From positions 124,001 to 188,000 of the forward strand of contig JAKLDN010000006.1 of the NCBI GenBank assembly GCA_022703505.1: a stretch of DNA of 64,000 nt, read 5' to 3'. Shown piece after piece: positions 1 through 8,017 of this stretch. The notes below the pieces were generated by a model that saw only the letters and a list, made by a program, of their open reading frames with translations, made no database searches and had not been told where the DNA came from. This DNA is from Spirochaetota bacterium. GTDB taxonomy: Bacteria; Spirochaetota; Spirochaetia; Treponematales; UBA12059. Every line of letters begins with the position of its first letter. The stretch's first letter is position 1. The position numbers were made by a program, and so were the translations under genes.

Positions 1-45
1 ATGTCCTACTGATCGTTCCGCGACGCCGCCCCCGCCGGGCGGAGT

Positions 46-74
46 GTCCAAAAAGCCAACTGGGCTTTTAGGAC
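46..74. terminator. Terminator-like hairpin left of the mbx operon
   Basis: Arms 46-57 and 63-74 pair (GTCC-A-AAAAGCC against GGCTTTT-A-GGAC, one A/A mismatch) around a 5-nt loop. The T run lies inside the arm. It could end transcription of a gene left of the window. I trust no coding sequence in 1-385; the only other structure there is a GC-rich hairpin at 173-199 and an AT-rich promoter region after about 280. Confidence 0.35.
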
Positions 75-307
75 AGCCCGTCCGGTACCCGCGCTTGTGC
101 CGGAAGAAATAAACCCGGAAATCCGGGCAATCCGGTCCCCGCATCCACTATAGTTGTTTCCATGCGTCCGCCCGCCGATCCCCTGCGGGGCCCTCGGCGG
201 CCGGCAGGGGGCGCGGCCGAGCGCCCCTGCGGACCGCCGTCCGTCTTCACGCTCCTCCCCGCCCGCCGAAATTCCGGGAAAAAAATATATCAACATCTAT
301 ATTTTGC

Positions 308-335
308 TTTACATATATTGAATACCTCATATATC
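308..335 (+). promoter_or_regulatory. Putative sigma-70 promoter of the mrp-mbx operon
   Basis: TTTACA (308-313), a 16-bp spacer and TATATC (330-335) lie in the only AT-rich stretch before the operon. This would give a leader of about 45 nt. A GGAGGG ribosome binding site precedes the first gene. This is the only plausible promoter seen for the 386-11414 operon. Confidence 0.5.
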
Positions 336-385
336 ATGTCGAAAACCGCCCCGGTCCCGGGGACGGCCGGTACGGAGGGCTTTCC

Positions 386-883
386 ATGCGAACAGTGAAA
401 CAACGGATCCTGTCCTTCCTCGGGCTCTGGGGCGTCTGGCTCCTCCTCACGGCCCCCTGGAATTCCGAGGAGGCCGCGGCCGGGGCCGTCGTCGCCCTCT
501 TGGTCGCGGCGCTCCCCTTCTCCGCCGCCTCCCCCCTCGGGGACCTGAGGCTGGGCCCCCGGGCCCTGGCGACCCTGGTCGCCTATTTCTTCGTCTTCGC
601 CAAGGCCCTGGTCCTGTCCAACCTGGACGTCGCCTTCCGGGTCCTCCACCCCCGGCTCCCCATCGCCCCGGGGATCGTGAAGGTGAAGACCCGGCTCAAG
701 ACCCCCCTCGGCCGTCTCCTGCTGGCCAACTCCATCACCCTGACCCCCGGGACGATCACGGTGGAGATGCGGGGTGAGGATATCTACGTCCACTGGATCA
801 AGGTGGCGGACTCGGATCCGGAAGGAGCCACCGCCGCCATCGTGGGGGGATTCGAGAAATACCTGGAGGTGATCTGTGGCTGA
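386..883 (+). CDS. mrpE: Mrp/Mbx antiporter subunit E (MrpE/MbhA-like)
   Basis: A 165-residue membrane protein of the MnhE/MrpE family. Two hydrophobic segments near the N-terminus (about 10-60) and one around 70-90 are followed by a soluble tail containing the family signature NSITLTPGT (about 119-127) and a conserved IYVHWI stretch. In Mrp antiporters and in the Mrp module of membrane-bound hydrogenase/sulfane reductase, this subunit is part of the Na+/H+ translocating block. It is the first gene of a tightly packed operon and overlaps the next gene by 8 nt. The ATG has a GGAGGG site 6 nt upstream. Confidence 0.9.
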   Translation: MRTVKQRILSFLGLWGVWLLLTAPWNSEEAAAGAVVALLVAALPFSAASPLGDLRLGPRALATLVAYFFVFAKALVLSNLDVAFRVLHPRLPIAPGIVKVKTRLKTPLGRLLLANSITLTPGTITVEMRGEDIYVHWIKVADSDPEGATAAIVGGFEKYLEVICG

Positions 884-1136
884 CACCGTCTTCGCGGCGG
901 CTTCCGGGCTCGCCGTCCTGGGCCTCCTCCTCTCCGCCGTCCGCTTCGCCCGGGGGCCCTGGGCGATCGACCGGACCGTGGCCCTGGACGTGATGACCAT
1001 CATCGCCACGTCCTTGATCGTCGCCTTCGCCGTTTTCTCCGGAAGGAGGATCTACGTGGACGTGGGGATGGTCTACGGACTCGTGGGATTCGCGGGGGTC
1101 GTGGCCGTCGCCCGGTACCTGGAAGGGGGGCTCTGA
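876..1136 (+). CDS. mrpF: Mrp/Mbx antiporter subunit F (MrpF/MbhB-like)
   Basis: An 86-residue protein with three transmembrane helices, typical length for MrpF. The conserved region around RFARGPWAIDRTVALDV (about 24-40) matches the R-GP---DR---D pattern of the family. It starts with GTG inside the end of the preceding gene (8-nt overlap), which implies translational coupling. It is expected to sit with subunits E and G in the ion-translocating Mrp module of the complex. Confidence 0.88.
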   Translation: MADTVFAAASGLAVLGLLLSAVRFARGPWAIDRTVALDVMTIIATSLIVAFAVFSGRRIYVDVGMVYGLVGFAGVVAVARYLEGGL

Positions 1137-1137
1137 G

Positions 1138-1482
1138 ATGAACGAGACCATCGGGGCTTTCGTGAGCCTTGCCGGCTCCCTCTTCTTCCTCCTTTCGGCC
1201 ATCGGCCTCCTGCGGATGCCCGACGCCTTCAACCGGATGCAGGCGGGCACCAAGGCGACCACCCTGGGTTCCATCCTCTTCCTCCTGGGCGTCGGCATCA
1301 TGAAGCCGGACTGGCTGGGAAGAATGATCATCCTGATCGTGTTCATCGTCCTCACGAACCCGGTCAGCTCCAACGCCCTGGCCCGGGCGGCCCACGCCCA
1401 TCGGAAGCGGATCGGAGCCCGGCTGGAACCGGACGCCCTCGCGGCCGCGGACGAGGGGAAGGAGGCCGGACATGCTGGTTGA
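1138..1482 (+). CDS. mrpG: Mrp/Mbx antiporter subunit G (MrpG/MbhC-like)
   Basis: 114 residues with three hydrophobic helices. The family signature LLRMPDAFNRMQAGTKATTLG (about 24-44) is intact: MrpG proteins have R-PD-Y-R-HA-TK--T-G here. It starts one base after the mrpF stop and overlaps the following gene by 11 nt. The C-terminal 30 residues are charged and probably cytoplasmic. Confidence 0.9.
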   Translation: MNETIGAFVSLAGSLFFLLSAIGLLRMPDAFNRMQAGTKATTLGSILFLLGVGIMKPDWLGRMIILIVFIVLTNPVSSNALARAAHAHRKRIGARLEPDALAAADEGKEAGHAG

Positions 1483-1762
1483 CGCCGCCATCCTGGTTTC
1501 CGGCTTCGTCATGATCGCCGCGGGGATCGGGGCCGTCCTGGCCCGGAGCCTCCTGGTATCCATCCTCCTGTCCGGAGGGGTGAGCCTCGTGGCCAGCCTC
1601 GTGTTCCTCCTCATGGGGGCCCCGGACGTCGCCATGACCGAGGCCGCCATCGGGTCCGGGCTGACCACCGTGGTCTACCTCTACGCGATGGCCCGGGCCC
1701 GACAGCCCGACGAGGAGGACGCGGATCCCCTCGGGGATGCCGTGAAGGGAGGCCGTCGATGA
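1472..1762 (+). CDS. MbhD/MbxD-like membrane subunit (DUF4040 type)
   Basis: A 96-residue protein with three hydrophobic helices and the motif GAPDVAMTEAAIGSGLTTVVYL (residues about 49-70). This motif is diagnostic of the MbhD region and of the corresponding part of MrpA. The glutamate in MTEAAIG is the conserved acidic residue of the ion path in this family. It overlaps both neighbours (11 nt and 4 nt). Its presence as a stand-alone gene is the arrangement seen in Mbh/Mbx clusters, rather than fused into a large MrpA. Confidence 0.85.
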   Translation: MLVDAAILVSGFVMIAAGIGAVLARSLLVSILLSGGVSLVASLVFLLMGAPDVAMTEAAIGSGLTTVVYLYAMARARQPDEEDADPLGDAVKGGRR

Positions 1763-2460
1763 TGCGCCGTGTCCTGGTGTTCCTGGCCGTCGCCGGTCTG
1801 GCCGCGGCCCTCCTGCCCCTGGCCTTGGGGACGGGGGTCCCCGAGGCCCCCGGCGCCCTGGCGACCGCCTACCTGGAGGACGCGCCTGGGGACTTCGGGG
1901 CCGCCAACGTCGTGACGGCCATCGTGGTGAGCTACCGGGGCTTCGACACCCTGGGCGAGGTGGCGGTCCTCTTCGCGGCCACCGCCGGGGTGGGCGCCCT
2001 CCTCACCCGGAAGCGCCTGGGCATCGGGGACGCGGAGCCCGCGGACAAACCCGCGGCCACGGAGATCCTGGTCACCGCCACGGGGCTCCTCACGGGCCTC
2101 CTGGTGATGTTCGGGGTCTACATATTCCTGCACGGCCACCTCACTCCCGGCGGCGGGTTCCAGGGCGGCGTGGTGATCGCCACGGCCCTTCTGCTCGGAC
2201 TCCTGGCCCGGCCGGAATCCAAACTCTCCCACGGGATCCTGTCGGCGGTGGAGTCCCTGTCCGGAGCCGCCTACGTGGGCATGGGCCTGGCGGGCGCCTT
2301 CCTGGCCTGGGGTTTCCTGGACCCCCGGGTCCTGCCCCTGGGCCGGATCGGATCCCTGGTCAGCGCCGGATCCATCCCGGTCATCTACTCCCTGATCGGC
2401 CTCAAGGTCGGCGCCGAGCTCTCCGGAATCCTCGACGCCTTGAAAGGAGACCGCGAATGA
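1759..2460 (+). CDS. MbhE-MbhF (MrpB-like) fused subunit
   Basis: 233 residues combining two subunits that are separate in the Pyrococcus membrane-bound hydrogenase. Residues about 1-95 are MbhE-like, with a conserved N-V-T-IVV-YRG-DTLGE segment around 52-72. Residues about 100-233 are MbhF/MrpB-like, with the hallmark GHLTPGGGFQGG around 128-139. About six or seven transmembrane helices. The ATG overlaps the previous stop as ATGA. The paired GGGFQGG glycine cluster places it firmly in the Mrp module. Confidence 0.88.
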   Translation: MMRRVLVFLAVAGLAAALLPLALGTGVPEAPGALATAYLEDAPGDFGAANVVTAIVVSYRGFDTLGEVAVLFAATAGVGALLTRKRLGIGDAEPADKPAATEILVTATGLLTGLLVMFGVYIFLHGHLTPGGGFQGGVVIATALLLGLLARPESKLSHGILSAVESLSGAAYVGMGLAGAFLAWGFLDPRVLPLGRIGSLVSAGSIPVIYSLIGLKVGAELSGILDALKGDRE

Positions 2461-2837
2461 GCATCCTGGAATTCGTCTCCCGGATCAACCCCGTGGCGGC
2501 CTCCGGGGCCGTCCTGGTGCTGGTGGGCGTCTGGGGCGTCCTGGCCCGGCCGAACCTCTTCAAGATCGCCATCGCGACCTCCGTGCTGGAGACCGGCGTG
2601 AACCTGGTCATCCTCTCAACCGGCTACATCCGGGGCCGCACGGCGCCCATCCTGGACAGCGCAGCGGACGCCTCGACGGCCGCGGCCCGGATGACGGACC
2701 CCGTGCCCCAGGCCCTGGTCCTCACGGCGATCGTCATCGGTCTGGCGGTCACGGCCCTCCAGCTCTCCTACGCCGTGCGGCTCCGGGCCGCCGGGGGGGG
2801 CTCCTCCATCGAATCCTACGGAGACGAGAAATGGTGA
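2457..2837 (+). CDS. mrpC: MrpC/NuoK-like subunit (MbhG-like)
   Basis: 126 residues with three predicted helices. The segment WGVLARPNLFKIAIATSVLETGVNLVIL corresponds to the NuoK/MrpC signature G------RN-----I--E---N (about 25-53, quoted here in part). The glutamate in the second helix (about 45) is the conserved proton-path residue of the family. It overlaps the preceding stop by 4 nt and the following gene by 7 nt. In Mbh/Mbx complexes this subunit links the antiporter subunits to the rest of the Mrp block. Confidence 0.87.
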   Translation: MSILEFVSRINPVAASGAVLVLVGVWGVLARPNLFKIAIATSVLETGVNLVILSTGYIRGRTAPILDSAADASTAAARMTDPVPQALVLTAIVIGLAVTALQLSYAVRLRAAGGGSSIESYGDEKW

Positions 2838-5800
2838 ACCCCCTCTGGCTCTTCGCCCTGTCCCTGGGGGCGGCCTTCCTCCTGCCCCTGGTGGACCGCC
2901 TGGGGCGCAGGATCGCCCTGGCCCTGGTCCACGGGGTGACAGCCGCCTGGCTGGCGGCCGGCATCTTCTGGCTATCGATCCTCCTGTCCGGCGGCGAGGC
3001 CATGGACTTCGGGACCGCCGGGTTCATGGCTCCCCTGGCCATCGTGCTCCGGGTGGGCCTTGCCGAGGCGGCCGGGGTGACGGCGGTCGCCCTGACGGGC
3101 CTCCTGGCCGCCTCCTCCCTGACCCGGTCCCTCCGGGACGCCCCACTGGGGGGATCCATGGCCCTCCTCATGGTCCTCATGGGGCTCTCCGGGATCGTCC
3201 TCACCCGGGACCTCTTCAACCTCTTCGTGTTCCTGGAGATCTCCGCGATCGGGACCTACGGGTTCCTCGGGTTCGACGACCGGAAGCCGGCGCTTCGCGC
3301 GGCCTTCAAGTACATGATCGCCGGGGGACTGGCGAGCTCCCTGTACCTGATCGGGGTGATCTACGTGTACCGCCTCGCGGACACCCTGAACCTGGACATC
3401 GCCGCCTCGGGCACGGCCCTCTCGGGCCCCGCAGGGACCGCCGCGGTCTTCTTCCTCCTGGCCGCCCTCCTGGTGGAGCTCAAGCCCTTCCCGGCCAACG
3501 GTTGGGCGGTGGACGCCTACGAGACCGCCCATCCCGGGGTTTCCGCGATCCTCTCCGGTGCCTCCGCCACGGCCCTCCTCCTGGCCCTCTGGAAGATCCT
3601 TCCCCTCCTGGGCCCCGCCCACCTGTCCCTGGTGGCCGCGAGCGGACTGGCCACCTTCGCGGCGGGCAACCTCGTGGGAGCCCGGCAGGACCGGCCCCTC
3701 CGTATGCTGGGCTATTCCTCCGTGGCCCAGGTGGGCCTGGTGGCCGCCGTCGCGGCCCTCGCCCGGCTCTCGGGCCTGGGGGACGGGGGATCGGACTTCG
3801 CCGCCATGGTGGCGGGCGGGCTCCTCCTGAATCATCTCCTGGCCAAGACGGGCCTCTTCCTCCTGGCCGGGGCCGTGGAGGACGATCGCGCCCGGGGACC
3901 CCTGTCCCCCCTGGCCCTGGCCGCCGCGGGCATCCTTTCGGCGGCCCTGGTGGGACTTCCGCCCTTCCCGGGCTTCTGGGCCAAGTGGCGCCTGGTCCGA
4001 GCCCTGGCGGACTCGGGGCGGTGGTGGATCCTGGCCCTGGTCCTGGGAGGGAGCCTGCTGGAGGCTTTCTACGTCTTCCGGTGGCTCGGTGCGCGTACCA
4101 AGGGCGAGGCCGGCGAGGCACCCGTCCGGCTCGGGATCCGGGGCGCCGGCCCCGTCCTGGCGGCCCTGCTCCTGGTCGCCGCGGGCACGCTGGGCGGGAT
4201 CCGGGGACCGGTCCCGGACCTCCTGCTCTGGGCCCCCTGGGCCGCGGCCGCCGTCCTCTTCCTCCTGGACGGAATCCCCGGCCGGCTCAAGGGCATCCTG
4301 TCCGCGGCGGCCGCGGCCGCCTTCGGCGCGGCCGTCTGGGGCCGTCTGGACGGCTTGGGGCAGTTCTTCGCGGTGATGCTCCTGGGCGGCGGAGCCCTCT
4401 TCTCGATAGCGGCCCTCCGCAAGGGCGGCGCCCGGCGGGGCCTTTACCCCCTCCTGTCCGCCGCCACCCTGGCCCTCGGGGCCATCCTCGCCGCTAGGAC
4501 CCCGTTGGAGTTCTTCTTCGCCTGGGAGACCATGACGGCCGCCAGCTGGCTCCTGGTCCTGCGGGGCCGGGACGGGCGGAAGCCCGCCCTGTCCTACATC
4601 GTCTTCGGCCTGGGCGGTGCCTTCCTCCTCATGGCCGGCCTGGCCGCGGGGGGCTGGGACGGTGGGACCGCGGCCGCGGGCTGGCCGGGCCTCCTGGTCC
4701 TGGCGGGCCTCCTGGTGAAGGCCGGGGCCCTGGGGGTCCACGTCTGGCTGCCGGGCTCCTACGCGGAGTCGGACGACGAGTCCTCGGGCTTCCTGTCCGC
4801 GGCCCTCTCCAAGGCCCCGGTCTTCGCCCTCTTCGCCCTGGCCCTCTCCCTGGGAGCCGCCCTGCCCGGCGGACCGTGGACTAGTCGGGTCCTGGGTTGG
4901 CTGGGCCTGGCCACCGCCCTGGGGGGCGCCCTGTACGCGGTCTACCAGGAGGACATCAAGCGGACCCTGGCCTACTCCTCCCTGGGGCAGATCGGGTACA
5001 TCCTCCTGGCCTTCGCCGCGATGGACCAGGCGGGGTGGACGACCTCCCTCTACCTGGCCTTGAACCACTTCCTGTACAAGTCCATGCTCTTCCTGGCCGT
5101 GGCGGGGGTGATCCAGCGGACCGGCACCCGGAACATGTACGAGATGGGGGGGCTCATCAAGAAGATGCCCGTGAGCTTCCTGTCCGTGCTCATGGCCATC
5201 ATCGCCCTGTCCGGGGTGCCGCCCCTGTCCGGCTTCGGCGGGAAGTGGCTCCTCTACTCGACCCTGATCGGCAAGGGCTGGTACCTTGAGGCCGCGGTCG
5301 CCTTCTTCGCCAGCGGCGTCGCCTTCCTCTACCTCTACCGGCTGATCCACTCCATCTTCCTGGGCCAGCCCAAGCCCTCCCAGTCGGAGGTCCGGGAGGC
5401 CCCGGCGGCCCTGGTCCTGCCCCAGCTGCTCCTGATGGCGGTCCTGATGGCGGTCTCGGTCTTCCCCCGCCTGATGCTGGATCCCATCCTGGCCCTGGTG
5501 GGAGACCGGTTCCCGACCACCCTGGCCTTCGAAGGGAGCCGCCTGCGCTCGGCCTTGGGGTACTGGGACGGGACCCTGACCATGGTCGTGACGGGCGGGG
5601 TCTTCGCCCTCTGCCTGGCCTGGATGCTGGCCAACCTCCACAACCCCCAGTCCGTGAGGCAGTTCAACATCGTTTTCGCGGCGGAGCGCCCCTTGAGGCC
5701 CGAGACCACCCACTACGCCTGGCGATTCTTCGAGCCCTACCGGAAGGCCCTGGGCTTCCTGACCCGGGAACGGGCCGAGCGCTTCTGGGACGCCTTCGGC

Positions 5801-5920
5801 ACCGGGGCCGCCTCCGTCGGGGGAGCCCTGCGGCGCCTGTATACCGGAAACGGCCAGACCTACGCCCTCCACGTAGTGCTGTACGTGGCGGTCCTCTATC
5901 TCCTCCTGGGGGTCCTGTGA
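2831..5920 (+). CDS. Fused double antiporter subunit (MbxH'-MbxH-like)
   Basis: 1029 residues, twice the usual length of a NuoL/M/N or MrpD protein. Two complete antiporter repeats are visible. Repeat 1 (about 1-425) keeps E136, K218, K339 and K385. Repeat 2 (about 435-900) keeps E566, K630, K661, K750 and K805. These match the TM5 glutamate and the TM7, TM8, TM10 and TM12 lysines of complex-I pumps. Residues about 930-1029 form a charged helix plus a final membrane helix with NGQTYAL, like the lateral helix tail of NuoL or MbhI. Both repeats therefore look active. MBX-type complexes differ from MBH in having two such subunits; here they are one polypeptide. It overlaps its upstream neighbour by 7 nt. 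Confidence 0.88.
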   Translation: MVNPLWLFALSLGAAFLLPLVDRLGRRIALALVHGVTAAWLAAGIFWLSILLSGGEAMDFGTAGFMAPLAIVLRVGLAEAAGVTAVALTGLLAASSLTRSLRDAPLGGSMALLMVLMGLSGIVLTRDLFNLFVFLEISAIGTYGFLGFDDRKPALRAAFKYMIAGGLASSLYLIGVIYVYRLADTLNLDIAASGTALSGPAGTAAVFFLLAALLVELKPFPANGWAVDAYETAHPGVSAILSGASATALLLALWKILPLLGPAHLSLVAASGLATFAAGNLVGARQDRPLRMLGYSSVAQVGLVAAVAALARLSGLGDGGSDFAAMVAGGLLLNHLLAKTGLFLLAGAVEDDRARGPLSPLALAAAGILSAALVGLPPFPGFWAKWRLVRALADSGRWWILALVLGGSLLEAFYVFRWLGARTKGEAGEAPVRLGIRGAGPVLAALLLVAAGTLGGIRGPVPDLLLWAPWAAAAVLFLLDGIPGRLKGILSAAAAAAFGAAVWGRLDGLGQFFAVMLLGGGALFSIAALRKGGARRGLYPLLSAATLALGAILAARTPLEFFFAWETMTAASWLLVLRGRDGRKPALSYIVFGLGGAFLLMAGLAAGGWDGGTAAAGWPGLLVLAGLLVKAGALGVHVWLPGSYAESDDESSGFLSAALSKAPVFALFALALSLGAALPGGPWTSRVLGWLGLATALGGALYAVYQEDIKRTLAYSSLGQIGYILLAFAAMDQAGWTTSLYLALNHFLYKSMLFLAVAGVIQRTGTRNMYEMGGLIKKMPVSFLSVLMAIIALSGVPPLSGFGGKWLLYSTLIGKGWYLEAAVAFFASGVAFLYLYRLIHSIFLGQPKPSQSEVREAPAALVLPQLLLMAVLMAVSVFPRLMLDPILALVGDRFPTTLAFEGSRLRSALGYWDGTLTMVVTGGVFALCLAWMLANLHNPQSVRQFNIVFAAERPLRPETTHYAWRFFEPYRKALGFLTRERAERFWDAFGTGAASVGGALRRLYTGNGQTYALHVVLYVAVLYLLLGVL

Positions 5921-6834
5921 TGGAAACCGGAATCCTAGTCCGCGTCGGGTACGCCCTGGTCTCCCTGTTCGTCATCACGAACTACGGCCTCCTCTTGATC
6001 GGGTCGATGGCCCGGATCAGCGCCAAGGTCCAGGGGCGCGTGGGCCAGCCCGTGTGGCAGCCCTACATCGACATCGTGAAGAGCACGGCCAAGCGGAACT
6101 CCATCGGCCACGGGGTGATGTTCTACCTGGGTCCCGTCTTCCGCCTGGCCGGGGGGGTGGGCACGTACATGTTCATCCCCGCGGTCTACGGCTCGGTCCT
6201 CTTCCGGAACTTCTCGGACTCCGGGGACCTGCTCCTCGTGATGTACTTCATCTTCTTCGGCCAGCTGGGCATGGCCCTGGGGGCCAGCGAGGGGGGACAT
6301 CCCTACTCCGCCATCGGCGTGAGCCGGGGGCTGGCCCAGATGACCGCCTTCGAGGTGCCCTTCGCCCTGTCCGTGATCGCCGTGGCGATCCAGTACCGGA
6401 CCCTGGACATCACGGCCATCGTGGCCGCCCAGCAGGGGGGCTTCTGGAACTGGACGGTCGCGACGAACCCCCTGGCGGTAGCCGCCGCCCTGATCGCCTT
6501 CCTGGGCATGTCCATGCACAACCCCTTCAGCATCGTCATCGCCCCCCAGGAGATCCCCATCGGCCCGCCCACGGAGTACCAGAGCAACCTCCTGGGGATG
6601 CTCCAGACGAACCGGGCCATCTTCAACGGGGCCAAGCTCGTCCTGTACATGAACCTCTACTTCGGGGGCGCGACGGACGTCGTGACCATGGTGGTGAAGA
6701 CCTTCCTCATCTACTTCATCAACGTGTTCGTCGGACAGGCCTTCCCCCGGTTCCGGGTCGACCAGTCGATCCGGTTCTTCCTGGGCGTGCCCACCCTGAT
6801 CGGCATTGCCTCGGTCATCATCGCGGCGATATAG
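5920..6834 (+). CDS. NuoH/MbhM-like membrane subunit
   Basis: 304 residues with about eight transmembrane helices, homologous to NuoH, HycD and MbhM. This subunit anchors the soluble arm and links redox chemistry to the membrane pumps. The acidic cytoplasmic loop ASEGGHPYSAIGVSRGLAQM and E-F-PFALS region (about 125-150) and IAPQEIPIGPPTEYQSN (about 206-222) are the family's conserved loops. The ATG at 5920 shares one base with the previous stop; a GTG one codon earlier is possible. An AGGAGG site for the next gene overlaps its own stop. Confidence 0.9.
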   Translation: METGILVRVGYALVSLFVITNYGLLLIGSMARISAKVQGRVGQPVWQPYIDIVKSTAKRNSIGHGVMFYLGPVFRLAGGVGTYMFIPAVYGSVLFRNFSDSGDLLLVMYFIFFGQLGMALGASEGGHPYSAIGVSRGLAQMTAFEVPFALSVIAVAIQYRTLDITAIVAAQQGGFWNWTVATNPLAVAAALIAFLGMSMHNPFSIVIAPQEIPIGPPTEYQSNLLGMLQTNRAIFNGAKLVLYMNLYFGGATDVVTMVVKTFLIYFINVFVGQAFPRFRVDQSIRFFLGVPTLIGIASVIIAAI

Positions 6835-6844
6835 GAGGCCGACC

Positions 6845-7474
6845 GTGTCCGACAAGAAAGGCAAGCCGGTTCCCCTGGCCAACGAGGGCCTGCCCCCCGG
6901 AGAGCGGGGGCTGTTCTGCGACGCGCCCCCCCGGGAGTACGCCCCGGCCGCGAAGATCGTGGAGGATTTCTGGAACTGGGCCCGGTCCCAGAGCCTGTGG
7001 ATCCTGGGCTTCGGAACGGGCTGCGGGGCCATCGAACTGCGCCCCCTCATGACAAGCCGCTACGACATGTACCGGTTCGGCATCCAGCCCCGGCCGACGC
7101 CGCGGCAGTCCTCGGTCTTCGTGATCGGAGGCTACGCCTCCGTGAAGACCCTGAAGCGCATCGTCCGCAGCTACGAGCAGATGATGGGCCCGAAGTTCGT
7201 CGTGGCCCTGGGATCCTGCACCATCAACGGCGGGATGTACTGGGACAGCTATAACACCATCAAGCGGATCGACCAGTACATCCCCGTGGACGTCTACATC
7301 GCGGGCTGCATGCCCCGGCCCGAGGCCCTGCTGGCGGGCTTCCAGGAGCTCAAGCGGATCATCCGCGCCGGGAAGGCGGAGGGACAGAACCTCTACGCCC
7401 GTGACTTCGAGCGGTACAAGGCCAACCAGAAGCGGGTCATCAAGGACTGGAACATGCCGGACTACAACTGGTAG
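6845..7474 (+). CDS. NuoB/MbhJ/MbxJ-like Fe-S subunit with three cluster cysteines
   Basis: 209 residues. The GTG at 6845 is chosen because AGGAGG (6833-6838) lies 6 nt upstream. The start at 6806 would overlap the previous gene. It aligns with NuoB, whose N2 cluster is held by CC-x64-C-x28-C. Here the tandem pair reads G59-C60, followed by C125 (GSCTINGG) and C155 (AGCMPRP). Spacing is right but one ligand is missing, leaving three. From memory, the Pyrococcus MBS (sulfane reductase) proximal cluster also has an open iron site. C25 is an unlikely substitute given its position. I infer a cluster open to substrate. Confidence 0.88.
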   Translation: MSDKKGKPVPLANEGLPPGERGLFCDAPPREYAPAAKIVEDFWNWARSQSLWILGFGTGCGAIELRPLMTSRYDMYRFGIQPRPTPRQSSVFVIGGYASVKTLKRIVRSYEQMMGPKFVVALGSCTINGGMYWDSYNTIKRIDQYIPVDVYIAGCMPRPEALLAGFQELKRIIRAGKAEGQNLYARDFERYKANQKRVIKDWNMPDYNW

Positions 7475-7483
7475 GGGGGAAGG

Positions 7484-8017
7484 ATGCGTGAACTGGCGGA
7501 TATGCTTTCCGGCCGCTACGGCGCCCGGGAATGGCACGACCAGCGGAAGGACCTCTCCTCCGTGACCGTGGACGCCTCGAAGCTTCGGGACGTCCTCACC
7601 TGGCTCCGGGACGAGGCGGGCTACGCCCACCTGGCCTTCGCGACCGCGGTGGACGAGATCGAGCGGAAGGTCTTCCGGCTGACCTACACGGTGCACAATT
7701 ACGGCACGGCCCACGGGATCCTGGTCCACTGCGAGATCGACCGGGACCGGCCCGTGATGGAATCCATCCATCGGCTCTGGGGGCAAGCCTGGACCTACCA
7801 GCGGGAGATGAGGGAGTGGTACGGGATCGACTTCCCCGGCAGCCCCCGGGTGGACGAGGAGTTCGTCCTGGAAGGCTGGGAGGGGCCGCCCATGATGCGG
7901 AGGGACTTCGATTCCCTGGCCTACAGCGACGCCACCTACGCGGAGCGGCCCGGCCGCGAGACCCGGGACCCCGCGGCGTACATGAAGGAAAAGCTCTACC
8001 CGGAGGCCGACGCATGA
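7484..8017 (+). CDS. NuoC/MbhK-like subunit
   Basis: 177 residues of the 30-kDa subunit family of complex I and group-4 hydrogenases. The signature QREMREWYGIDFPGSPR (about 106-122) matches the family pattern ER---E--G--F-GHP. It has no cofactor ligands. It bridges the NuoB- and NuoD-like subunits. It is preceded by a GGGGGGAAGG ribosome site and overlaps the NuoD-like gene by 4 nt (ATGA). NuoC and NuoD are separate genes here, as in Mbh/Mbx, not fused as in E. coli. Confidence 0.88.
   Translation: MRELADMLSGRYGAREWHDQRKDLSSVTVDASKLRDVLTWLRDEAGYAHLAFATAVDEIERKVFRLTYTVHNYGTAHGILVHCEIDRDRPVMESIHRLWGQAWTYQREMREWYGIDFPGSPRVDEEFVLEGWEGPPMMRRDFDSLAYSDATYAERPGRETRDPAAYMKEKLYPEADA

Noticed and set aside
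6-296. Minus-strand frame of 96 codons at the left edge
   Set aside because: Composition is arginine/glycine-rich and unlike neighbouring proteins; no ribosome site and no recognisable motif; it runs through a hairpin.
2972-5872. Very long minus-strand frame (966 codons) opposite the antiporter gene
   Set aside because: It is composed of Gly, Gln, Glu, His and Pro runs typical of the reverse strand of a high-GC gene, has no domain and lies fully opposite a clear membrane protein.
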